A stretch of DNA of 6,735 nucleotides from Gammaproteobacteria bacterium (GTDB lineage Bacteria > Pseudomonadota > Gammaproteobacteria > Steroidobacterales > GCA-2729495): positions 1-6,735 of the forward strand of contig JAKLLP010000117.1 in NCBI GenBank assembly GCA_023150055.1. The letters are read 5' to 3'. Positions 1 through 5,885 of this stretch are shown piece by piece. A program made the translations under genes and the position numbers. Each line of letters starts with the position of its first letter. Within the stretch, counting starts at the first letter, position 1. The notes below the pieces were generated by a model, which did no database searches, had not been told where the DNA came from, and saw only the letters and a program-made list of their open reading frames with translations.

Positions 1-167
1 GTCGACTGCACGATGTAGACGTCCCGGCCACGAACGTTCTCGAGCAACTCGACATTGATCTCGCCATCCGAGAACCGGCCCACCTGGATCTTCCCGAGCG
101 GCAGCATCAGGTGGCGCGCAATGCGCTGGGCCAGCCCCGGGTTGGAGTTACCCGAGAAAATGGCCAT
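1..167 (-). CDS. prs: Ribose-phosphate pyrophosphokinase (PRPP synthetase), N-terminal part, cut by window edge
   Basis: Cytoplasmic enzyme that transfers pyrophosphate from ATP to ribose 5-phosphate, giving PRPP for purine, pyrimidine, histidine, tryptophan and NAD synthesis. Only about 55 codons are present; the gene continues past the left edge. The translation, MAIFSGNSNPGLAQRIA at the start and later GRFSDGEINVE and NVRGRDVYIVQS, matches the family N-terminus (E. coli has KLFAGNATPELAQRIA, GRFSDGE and NVRG). The start is uncertain. ATG at 167 begins two or three residues shorter than E. coli or Pseudomonas Prs, while an in-frame GTG at 200 adds eleven residues (VNAENRNLLPN). Neither has a clear ribosome binding site. 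The tRNA-Gln gene lies just upstream on the same strand with no obvious promoter between them, so prs is probably transcribed with the tRNA and its mRNA 5' end formed by tRNA 3' processing. Gammaproteobacteria often have a tRNA-Gln at this place. Confidence 0.95.
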   Translation of the reverse strand, partial: MAIFSGNSNPGLAQRIARHLMLPLGKIQVGRFSDGEINVELLENVRGRDVYIVQS

Positions 168-232
168 GTTCGGCAGCAGGTTGCGGTTCTCTGCGTTCAC
201 CAGGTTCGCGTCCGGATTGCCCGTGAGGGTAG

Positions 233-307
233 TGGCTGGGGTGGCAGGATTCGAACCTGCGAATGGCGGGATCAAAACCCGCTGCCTTACCGCTTGGCTA
301 CACCCCA
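233..307 (-). tRNA. tRNA-Gln, anticodon TTG
   Basis: A 75-nt tRNA gene on the minus strand including an encoded 3' CCA (plus positions 233-235 read TGG). The acceptor stem TGGGGTG (307-301) pairs perfectly with CACCCCA (243-237), and the discriminator is G at 236. The D-arm contains GCCAAGCGGTAAGGC. The anticodon stem GCGGG/CCCGC encloses the loop TTTTGAT with anticodon TTG, and the T-arm has the standard GGTTCGAATCC. The U1-A72 type first pair and overall sequence closely resemble bacterial tRNA-Gln. It reads CAA and, by wobble, CAG codons. It sits between the reductase gene and prs on the same strand. A promoter-like element lies about 40 nt upstream, and prs begins 32-65 nt downstream. Confidence 0.97.
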
Positions 308-348
308 AAAGTCTTGCGTGATCACCGGGTGCCCAAACAGGCGGGCGT

Positions 349-377
349 ATTGTCCGGTCGCCCTCCGGGGCTGTCAA
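349..377 (-). promoter_or_regulatory. Probable sigma-70 promoter for tRNA-Gln and prs
   Basis: On the minus strand a perfect TTGACA (377-372) is followed after exactly 17 bp by GACAAT (354-349), which matches TATAAT at four of six positions including the key second A and last T. The predicted start is near 342, giving a leader of about 35 nt before the mature tRNA 5' end at 307, to be removed by RNase P. The bases after the -10 box (ACGCCCGCC) are GC-rich, as in the discriminators of stable-RNA promoters under stringent control; that regulation is inference. The TGA stop of the upstream reductase gene (376-374) lies inside the -35 box. Confidence 0.7.
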
Positions 378-1180
378 ACCTGGCCGCGGCGGTCCCCGGC
401 GAACGGGTCGCGCCTGACCACGAGGCACTTCAGCACGCGCCCGAGCGCCTGCCACGGACCCATCCAGCGCACCCGCGCACCGGTCCGATCGGCGCCGAGG
501 ACACCGCCGACCAGGTGTGGCGCGACGGTGTCGACCGTATCGGCCAGCATGTCGAGGAAGCGGCGCCTCGCGGCGAACTCCGGCGAACGCGTGTCGTAGA
601 GATCCCGGGTGAGCAGCTCGGTGACGACGATGCCGGGACTCACCGTACCGATCACGAGCGGGGTGTCGCGGTACTCGCGGACGAGGGCGCGCGAGAGATA
701 ACGCACCGCGTTCTTGGTGCTGCCGTAGATCGCCATGCCCGGCTGCGTGAGCCCGTCGCTGCCGAAGCCTTCCATGTTGAAGAGCCTGCCGTGCCCCTGC
801 GCCAGCATGCCGGCGATGGCGACCCTGCAGCCGAGGAGCGTGCCGGTCAGGTTGACGTCTATCACTTCGGCGATCTGCCGGCTGTCGAGTTCACCGAGCG
901 CCTGCCGCCGGTGGGTGATCCCGGCGTTGTTGATCCAGACCTCCACGCTGCCGAACCGGGCTGCTGCCGCGTCCCACAATCTCTGCAGTGCCTGCGCGTC
1001 GGTGACGTCGGCAACGACCCCGACCGCCTCCCCAACCGCGACGGCACCGAGTTCGCGCAGCGCGCGCTCGACACCGTCCTGCGAACGCCCGGAAATGGCC
1101 ACGCGATGGCCGCGGGCGAGGAACTCGCGGGCCATTCCGAAACCGATCCCGCGGGTGCCACCGGTAATGACGATATTCAT
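374..1180 (-). CDS. Short-chain dehydrogenase/reductase, NYC1/NOL (chlorophyll b reductase)-like
   Basis: A 268-residue classical SDR with a Rossmann fold. It shows the cofactor loop TGGTRGIG (residues 6-13), R32 in SGRS suggesting NADPH preference, D58, WINNAG (82-87), N110, the catalytic YGSTK (Y152, K156) and SPG (181-183). The usual catalytic-serine segment reads FNMEGFGSDG, with S141 the likely catalytic serine. This segment, WINNAG, SPGIVVTELL and the tail around VRWMGPWQALGRVLK closely resemble plant NYC1/NOL, which reduce the 7-formyl group of chlorophyll b (from memory: FNxDGAGSxG, WINNAG, SPGMVxTxLL). Bacteria carry homologues whose substrate I do not know, so a chlorophyll substrate must not be assumed. 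The ATG at 1180 puts the Rossmann loop at the N-terminus as in the family; the longer frame to 1345 is lolB shadow. The start overlaps the lolB stop (ATGA), implying translational coupling. No Shine-Dalgarno is visible. It occupies the place where ispE normally lies. Confidence 0.9.
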   Translation of the reverse strand: MNIVITGGTRGIGFGMAREFLARGHRVAISGRSQDGVERALRELGAVAVGEAVGVVADVTDAQALQRLWDAAAARFGSVEVWINNAGITHRRQALGELDSRQIAEVIDVNLTGTLLGCRVAIAGMLAQGHGRLFNMEGFGSDGLTQPGMAIYGSTKNAVRYLSRALVREYRDTPLVIGTVSPGIVVTELLTRDLYDTRSPEFAARRRFLDMLADTVDTVAPHLVGGVLGADRTGARVRWMGPWQALGRVLKCLVVRRDPFAGDRRGQV

Positions 1181-1812
1181 CGGGAATCTGCGCAAGCCGT
1201 GCCGAGGCACCAGTGGTCGAGGACGAGGCGCACGCGCGCCCGGTCGCTCGCCAGGGTCAGGCGCTGTGGCATCAGCGTGCCGGCCGTTTCCGTGAAACGC
1301 TGGTAGGTCACCGTCCAGCCATTCTGCACCAGGGAACTCGGCCATCCCGCGGCGTCCCGGGTCTCGGCGGCGGGAAACTCCGGGTCCGGCAGGCCGAGCA
1401 GCCAGTGGCGCACGCTGTCCGCCGGAAACGACCAGCCAATCTGCTCGGCGAGGAACTGCTCGGCGGCATCCGGCCCCGTGTAGGCGCGCGAGAACTCCCC
1501 GTCACGGCTGTTGACGCTGAGCAAGGCCCGGTCCCAGCTGATGTCGTAGCGGCCCGCACCGAACGGCCCGCTCACCCGGATCTGCGAGCGCTCGCCCTGC
1601 TGTTCCCAGCGCAGGTCGCCCTGCGCGCCACCGTCCGCGGACTTCAGGGCGATCCGCCCACGCACCTGCCAGGTGTCGATGGCGCGCAACTGCGCACTGC
1701 GGGCATCCCAGTCGGTCACGGTGACCTCTGCGTCCCGGCGCAGCGCACAGCCCGGCGCCAGCATGACCAGGGCCAGCATCACCACGGCCAACGAGGCACG
1801 AAACGGAACCAT
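1177..1812 (-). CDS. lolB: Outer-membrane lipoprotein LolB
   Basis: LolB is the outer-membrane receptor that accepts lipoproteins from the periplasmic carrier LolA and inserts them into the inner leaflet of the outer membrane. The 211-residue product has a lipoprotein signal: an arginine at 5, a hydrophobic stretch 8-19, and a lipobox-like APGC with the modified cysteine at 22. The mature part carries LolB hallmarks: WQVRGRIAL (49-56), DLRWEQQG (67-73), the GPFGAGRYDISW strand region (82-93), then SVRHWLLGLPDP (133-144), matching SLRQWILGLPGD of E. coli, and WTVTYQRF (166-173). Its length fits the family (about 200). Start ATG 1812 lies 3 bp after the TPR gene stop, and its stop overlaps the reductase start, so the three genes look co-transcribed. 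A LolB gene beside an LbcA-like TPR gene and prs is typical of gammaproteobacteria. The region before the start offers only a weak TGGA as a ribosome site. Confidence 0.95.
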   Translation of the reverse strand: MVPFRASLAVVMLALVMLAPGCALRRDAEVTVTDWDARSAQLRAIDTWQVRGRIALKSADGGAQGDLRWEQQGERSQIRVSGPFGAGRYDISWDRALLSVNSRDGEFSRAYTGPDAAEQFLAEQIGWSFPADSVRHWLLGLPDPEFPAAETRDAAGWPSSLVQNGWTVTYQRFTETAGTLMPQRLTLASDRARVRLVLDHWCLGTACADSR

Positions 1813-1815
1813 GGT

Positions 1816-3513
1816 TCAATCCAGGTGTCGGCCCATCGTCTCGCGCAACGCCTCGTTGTCGGGCGCCCGCTCGGCGGCCTCCTCCCAGAGGTTTCGGGCG
1901 CGATCTCTTTCGCCCTGCTGCCAGAGCACCTCGCCGAGATGGGCGGCCACCTCCGGGTCCGGCAGCCCGGAGTAAGCGAGCTGCAGGTAGCTGCGCGCTT
2001 CGGCGAGTCTGCCCTCGCGAAAGAGCACCCAGCCGTAGCTGTCGAGTATGGCCGCGTTGTCGGGGTCGCGCTCGAGCGCGCGCCGGATCAACTGGTGCGC
2101 CTCGGCGAGGCGGCTGGTGCGGTTGGCGAGCGTGTAGCCGTAGGCGTTCAGCGCCAGCGCCCCATCCGGGGCAAGGTCCACGGCTTGACGCAGGTCGGCG
2201 AGGGCCGCCGGCAGGTCATCCATCTGCTCGAGCAGGGTGCCGCGCGCCAGCAGCAGGTCGACGTCCGCCGAGCGATAGCGCAGCGCCTGGCTGATCGCCT
2301 CCCGGGCCTCGGCCTTGCGCCCGGCCCGTTGCAGCACGGCCGCGCGCAGCCGCTCGGCCTCGACGCCGAGACGCGGGTAGGCCCTGGCGAACTCCTCGAG
2401 CTGGCCAAGCGCAGCCTCGTCGCCCTCGCTCAGCTCGATCAGGCGCGTCAACGCGATCTGCGCAGGCATGAGATAAGAGCCGTCGGGCACGCGGGAGAAA
2501 AGCTCCGCCGCCTGCCGCGAGCGCCCCTCGCGCTCCGAGATTGCGCCGAGATAAAACAGCGCCTCTTCGACGAAGACCCCTTCGCGCAGCAGCCGGCCGA
2601 AGACGTCCCAGGCCGCCTCGTTATCGCCGGCATCGAAATAGACCAGCGCACGCAGGCGCTCGATATCGGGGCGCTCGCCGAATCTCTCGGTCAGCGCATC
2701 GAGTTCCTGCAGCGACTCGGCCGGGCGTTGTGCGGCGGCGAGGAACCGCGCATTCTCGAGCGCGAACTCGAGCGACGGCTCCGACTCCACCAGCCGGGCC
2801 ATGTACTCGAGCGCGGCGCTGTCGCGCCCCTGGGCCAGCAGCACGCGCCCGACCAGCAGGCTCGCATCGGCCAGGAAATCCTCCGCGTCCGGCGCCGCCT
2901 GCACGGCATAGGCCGACTCGAGCGCGAGCTCGAGGTCCCCCGAGCGCAGCGCGGCACGCGCCACGGCGAGATCCATTTCCGCGCTCCGCGGGGCCTGCGC
3001 CGCCAGCCGCGTCAGCACGCGCGTGACACCCTCCGCATTGGCCTCCTGTCCCAGCTCGCCGGCGAGCAGCAGGTAATCCGCCGCGGAGTCCGGCGACTCG
3101 CCGCCGAGCGCGCGGCGCGCGGCATCGGTCGCGCCGCCGATGTCGCCCCGCCTCACCAGGAGGCGCGCGATATACAACTGTGCCGAGGCATTGTCCGGCT
3201 CGAGATGCGCCCAGCGGCGGGCCGCGCGCAGGGCAATGTCGTCGAAGCCGAACTCGAAGGCAAAGGCCGTGGCGCGTTGCGCGAGTTCCGGGTCATCGCT
3301 GCGCTCCGCGCCCTCGAGATATTCCTCGGCCGCAGTCGGGTACCGGCCGCGCTGGGCGGCAATCTCGGCCATGACCATGTGATAGCCGGCGCCCGGCACA
3401 TAATCCGGACTATCGACGGGCGCGGTGGCAGCGCAGCCGCAGATCGTGAGCACCAGCCCTGCCGAGGCGAGACGGTGCAGGCCGCCACGGCGGGCGGTAG
3501 TGGTGCGATTCAT
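1816..3513 (-). CDS. TPR-repeat outer-membrane lipoprotein, LbcA-like
   Basis: A 565-residue protein with a lipoprotein signal: a basic N-terminus (RR at 8-9), a hydrophobic stretch 15-25, and ICGC with the lipidated cysteine at 27. After a short linker it is almost wholly tetratricopeptide repeats, about fourteen helical pairs from residue 45 to 552. The clearest are 385-414, 417-450, 453-485 ([10 protein letters not shown]...[10 protein letters not shown]), 487-518 ([20 protein letters not shown]) and 521-552. The C-terminal NAYGY / DSYGW / [12 protein letters not shown] pattern and the position just before lolB match Pseudomonas aeruginosa PA4667, LbcA, the lipoprotein adaptor that activates the periplasmic protease CtpA against cell-wall hydrolases. 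I infer an adaptor or scaffold role in the periplasm; the partner here is not shown. It is first in the leftward operon. No Shine-Dalgarno precedes ATG 3513, and a TATTAT box lies only about 8 nt upstream, so the transcript may be nearly leaderless. Confidence 0.9.
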   Translation of the reverse strand: MNRTTTARRGGLHRLASAGLVLTICGCAATAPVDSPDYVPGAGYHMVMAEIAAQRGRYPTAAEEYLEGAERSDDPELAQRATAFAFEFGFDDIALRAARRWAHLEPDNASAQLYIARLLVRRGDIGGATDAARRALGGESPDSAADYLLLAGELGQEANAEGVTRVLTRLAAQAPRSAEMDLAVARAALRSGDLELALESAYAVQAAPDAEDFLADASLLVGRVLLAQGRDSAALEYMARLVESEPSLEFALENARFLAAAQRPAESLQELDALTERFGERPDIERLRALVYFDAGDNEAAWDVFGRLLREGVFVEEALFYLGAISEREGRSRQAAELFSRVPDGSYLMPAQIALTRLIELSEGDEAALGQLEEFARAYPRLGVEAERLRAAVLQRAGRKAEAREAISQALRYRSADVDLLLARGTLLEQMDDLPAALADLRQAVDLAPDGALALNAYGYTLANRTSRLAEAHQLIRRALERDPDNAAILDSYGWVLFREGRLAEARSYLQLAYSGLPDPEVAAHLGEVLWQQGERDRARNLWEEAAERAPDNEALRETMGRHLD

Positions 3514-3590
3514 ATGTGACGATAATAGCGCGGCTTTGCGACCCGGTGCCGGCCATTGCGGACACTCATGCGGCGCGAGCCGTGGGAACG
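3514..3590. promoter_or_regulatory. 77-bp divergent promoter region between TPR lipoprotein gene and prfA
   Basis: This gap separates the start codons of two divergent genes, so at least one promoter should lie in or near it. The only AT-rich patch is 3521-3527. Read leftward it gives TATTAT (3527-3522, five of six matches to TATAAT). Read rightward it gives GATAAT (3521-3526, also five of six). No good -35 box appears at 16-18 bp for either direction. The leftward start would fall near 3515, two bases before the TPR gene ATG. The rightward start would fall near 3533, giving prfA a leader of roughly 58 nt. Promoter use is inferred from sequence only. Confidence 0.5.
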
Positions 3591-4682
3591 ATGCAGAGAA
3601 GCATTTTCGACAAACTGGAACACATGACCGGCCGTTTCGAGGAACTCAATGCGCTCCTCGCCGACCCCGCGGTCATCAACGAGCCACGCAAGTTCCGTGA
3701 GCTGTCGCGGGAGCACGCCCAGCTGCAGCCGCTGGTCGCGTTGCATGCCTCCTGGCGCAGCGCGCAGGCGGACCTGGCTGCCGCCGAGGAGATGCGCGAC
3801 GGCACCGACGCGGCGTTGCGCGCGCTCGGCGACGACGAAGCCCACGCCATCGCGCAACGGCTGGGTGAACTCGAAGCGCAGATCCGGCGCCAGCTCGTCC
3901 CGAAGGATCCACACGACCGGAGCAACATCTTCCTGGAAGTCCGCGCTGCGGCCGGCGGCGACGAGGCGGCGCTGTTCGCGGGCGACCTGTTCCGGATGTA
4001 CGCGAGGTATGCCGAGCGCCGCGGCTGGAGCGTGGAGATCCTCTCGAGCAGCGGCGGCGAGAAAGGCGGTTACAAGGAAGTCATCAGCCGCATCATCGGT
4101 GAGGGCGCCTATTCGCGGCTGAAATTCGAGTCCGGCGCCCATCGCGTGCAGCGGGTGCCCGACACCGAGGCCCAGGGTCGCATCCACACCTCGACCTGCA
4201 CCGTGGCCGTGCTGCCCGAGGTGGAGGACATCGAGGAAGTCCGCATCAACCCGGCCGATATTCGCGAGGACACCTATCGTGCCTCCGGCGCGGGCGGGCA
4301 ACACGTCAACAAGACCGACTCCGCCATCCGCCTCACGCACCTGCCGACCGGCATCGTGGTGGAATGCCAGGACGAGCGCTCCCAGCACAAGAACCGCGCC
4401 CGCGCCCGCGCGCTGCTCGCCGCGAAGCTGCTTGACCAGGAGCGACAGAAACAGGCCCGAGAGCGCGCGGCGCAGCGCAAGAGCCTGGTCGGCACCGGGG
4501 ACCGCTCCGAGCGTATCCGCACCTACAACTTCCCGCAGGGCCGGCTGACCGACCATCGCATCAACCTGACGCTCTACAAGCTGCCCGACATCATCGAGGG
4601 CGATCTCGACCCGGTCATCCAGCCGCTGATGGAGGAACACCAGGCCGAGCAACTCGCGTCGCTGGAGAACGCCAGCGCGTGA
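3591..4682 (+). CDS. prfA: Peptide chain release factor 1
   Basis: Release factor 1 reads UAA and UAG stop codons in the ribosomal A site and triggers hydrolysis of the peptidyl-tRNA. The 363-residue product matches the family length (E. coli 360) and aligns throughout. It has an N-terminal helical domain ([18 protein letters not shown], then [11 protein letters not shown]), [23 protein letters not shown], and [13 protein letters not shown]. The stop-codon recognition tripeptide PxT is P190-D191-T192. The catalytic GGQ is at 235-237 within [22 protein letters not shown], followed by the C-terminal [22 protein letters not shown] 3591 aligns with the usual RF1 start, and GGGA about 5 nt before it could serve as a weak ribosome site; GTG 3582 is a possible alternative. 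hemA, which usually lies immediately upstream, is absent. The modifying enzyme PrmC is encoded further right, separated by an antisense gene. Confidence 0.98.
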   Translation: MQRSIFDKLEHMTGRFEELNALLADPAVINEPRKFRELSREHAQLQPLVALHASWRSAQADLAAAEEMRDGTDAALRALGDDEAHAIAQRLGELEAQIRRQLVPKDPHDRSNIFLEVRAAAGGDEAALFAGDLFRMYARYAERRGWSVEILSSSGGEKGGYKEVISRIIGEGAYSRLKFESGAHRVQRVPDTEAQGRIHTSTCTVAVLPEVEDIEEVRINPADIREDTYRASGAGGQHVNKTDSAIRLTHLPTGIVVECQDERSQHKNRARARALLAAKLLDQERQKQARERAAQRKSLVGTGDRSERIRTYNFPQGRLTDHRINLTLYKLPDIIEGDLDPVIQPLMEEHQAEQLASLENASA

Positions 4683-4695
4683 GCGGCCCGCCCGA

Positions 4696-4712
4696 CGCCG
4701 GTCAGGCCGGCG
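4696..4712. terminator. Possible bidirectional hairpin between convergent prfA and PLP-enzyme genes
   Basis: A perfect 6-bp inverted repeat, CGCCGG (4696-4701) and CCGGCG (4707-4712), with a 5-nt loop TCAGG lies where prfA and the oppositely oriented PLP-enzyme gene converge. Their stop codons are only 19 bp apart, and the loop contains the TGA stop of the PLP-enzyme gene. There is no T-run on either side, so it is not a canonical intrinsic terminator. It could still pause transcription or protect 3' ends. In such GC-rich DNA a short GC stem may also arise by chance. Confidence 0.3.
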
Positions 4713-5868
4713 CGAGCGCCCGGGCGAGGTCGGCGAGGAGATCGTCCGGGTCCTCGATGCCGACCGACAACCGCAGCAGGTCATCGCCGATGCCCGCGCT
4801 GCGCCGCTGCTCGGCGGGCATGGCACTGTGGCTCATGGTGGCCGGGTAGCCGGCGAGACTTTCCACGCCGCCGAGACTCTCGGCGAGGGTGAAGACCTCG
4901 AGCCGGTCGAGAAAGGCGCGGGCCGCCCCGGCACCGCCTTCGATCTCGAACGCGAGCATGCCACCATAGCCATCCATCTGCCGGCTGGCGAGCGCGTGAT
5001 GCGGATGGTCGGCGAGGCCCGGATAATGCACGCGCCGCACCCGCGGGTGACCGGCGAGGTACCCGGCGAGAGCCTGCGCGTTGGCGCAGTGCCGCTCCAT
5101 GCGCAGGGCGAGCGTCTTGATCCCGCGCAGGATGAGGTAGCTGTCGAATGGCCCGGCGACACCGCCGGCCATGCTGCGCAGGAGGTGCAGGCGCTCGCCG
5201 AGTTCTGCCGTGCCGGCCACCAGGAACCCGGCGAGCACATCGGAATGCCCGCCGAGATACTTGGTCGCCGAGTGCATGACGATATCGCAACCCTGCTCGA
5301 GCGGGCGCTGCAGGATGGGCGTCGCGAACGTGTTGTCCACCACCGTGATGACGCCGTGACGGCGCGCCAGGGCAGCCGCCGCGCGGAGATCCTGGATGCG
5401 CAGCAGCGGGTTGGTCGGCGTCTCCAGCCACAGCAGCTTCGTCGCCGGACGGATCGCGCGCTCGATCGCCCCGAGGTCGCAGCAATCGACGAACGACACC
5501 GCGAGCCCCGCACTGCGCGGACGGACTTCGCTCAGGATGCGATACGTGCCGCCATAGCCATCGAACGGCGCAATCAGGTGCGAGCCGGCATCGAGCAGCT
5601 CGAGCACGGTGGCGGTGGCGGCCATGCCCGAAGCGAACGCGAGCGCCCTGGTCCCGCCCTCGAGGTCGGCGAGGCAGCGCTCCACGGCATCCCGGGTCGG
5701 ATTGCTCGCGCGGCCGTAAACGTAACCAAGATCACGCCCGAGCTCCGGCTGGGCATAGGTCACGCTGGTGTGAATCGGCGGCATCACCGCACCGGTCGCC
5801 GGGTCCACGGTGTCGCCGGCATGGATGCAGCGGGTGGCAAGCGCCGGTTTCCGGCTGGTTTTGGCCAT
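4702..5868 (-). CDS. Cystathionine gamma-lyase / gamma-synthase family PLP enzyme
   Basis: A 388-residue fold-type I PLP enzyme of the Cys/Met metabolism family. Visible landmarks are [11 protein letters not shown] (28-38), [10 protein letters not shown] with phosphate-contacting Y51 and R53, the cofactor-stacking Y105 in [16 protein letters not shown] (149-156), D178 in VVDNTF, the Schiff-base lysine K203 in [25 protein letters not shown] (326-338) and R366 in [15 protein letters not shown]336 in GGVESL is the glutamate shared by gamma-synthases and gamma-lyases and argues against beta-lyase MetC. Parts resemble both E. coli MetB ([11 protein letters not shown]) and eukaryotic gamma-lyase (RLSVG.ED, YPGL..HP.H), so making cystathionine from O-acylhomoserine versus cleaving it to cysteine cannot be decided. 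ATG 5868 gives the family N-terminus (ATRCIHAG); an in-frame ATG at 5901 would overlap prmC. It lies antisense between prfA and prmC, ending 19 bp from prfA and starting 17 bp from prmC. Confidence 0.93.
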   Translation of the reverse strand: MAKTSRKPALATRCIHAGDTVDPATGAVMPPIHTSVTYAQPELGRDLGYVYGRASNPTRDAVERCLADLEGGTRALAFASGMAATATVLELLDAGSHLIAPFDGYGGTYRILSEVRPRSAGLAVSFVDCCDLGAIERAIRPATKLLWLETPTNPLLRIQDLRAAAALARRHGVITVVDNTFATPILQRPLEQGCDIVMHSATKYLGGHSDVLAGFLVAGTAELGERLHLLRSMAGGVAGPFDSYLILRGIKTLALRMERHCANAQALAGYLAGHPRVRRVHYPGLADHPHHALASRQMDGYGGMLAFEIEGGAGAARAFLDRLEVFTLAESLGGVESLAGYPATMSHSAMPAEQRRSAGIGDDLLRLSVGIEDPDDLLADLARALAPA

Positions 5869-5885
5869 GGGACAATGATTCCCGC
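5869..5885. promoter_or_regulatory. 17-bp divergent start-codon gap between PLP-enzyme gene and prmC
   Basis: Only 17 bp separate the two divergent ATG codons, too little for a full promoter, so promoter elements must extend into the coding regions. The gap holds an AT-rich core. Rightward it reads GACAAT (5871-5876), with a weak TTTCCG 17 bp upstream inside the neighbouring gene. Leftward it reads AATCAT (5880-5875). Starts 7 nt downstream would fall near 5883 (3 nt before the prmC ATG) and at 5868 (the A of the PLP-enzyme ATG). GGGA sequences occur 11-13 nt before each start, too far for typical ribosome binding sites. Promoter activity here is a guess. Confidence 0.3.

Noticed and set aside
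318..325. Palindrome GTGATCAC in the leader before tRNA-Gln
   Set aside because: Eight bases can be palindromic by chance. It lies downstream of the predicted transcription start with no second copy seen, so an operator call is not supported.
263..1306. Plus-strand open frame of 347 codons starting inside the tRNA-Gln gene
   Set aside because: It begins inside a tRNA and is antisense to the SDR, whose catalytic and cofactor motifs are intact; its composition is that of a shadow frame.
1181..1345. Upstream extension of the SDR by 55 codons into lolB
   Set aside because: The added residues are low-complexity Arg/Pro/Ala/Gly, and the Rossmann loop follows immediately after ATG 1180, as in the family.
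1213..3519. Plus-strand open frame of 768 codons opposite lolB and the TPR gene
   Set aside because: It is wholly antisense to two genes with clear family motifs and lipoprotein signals, it has no recognisable domain, and it is rich in Arg/Gly/Ala/His, as expected for shadow frames in GC-rich DNA.
3516..3590. Upstream extension of prfA by 25 codons
   Set aside because: The family start aligns with ATG 3591; the extension would consume nearly the whole divergent promoter region and shows no conserved residues.
3510..4826. Minus-strand open frame of 438 codons opposite prfA
   Set aside because: prfA aligns with RF1 over its entire length, and this frame also overlaps the end of the PLP-enzyme gene. 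It has no recognisable motif.
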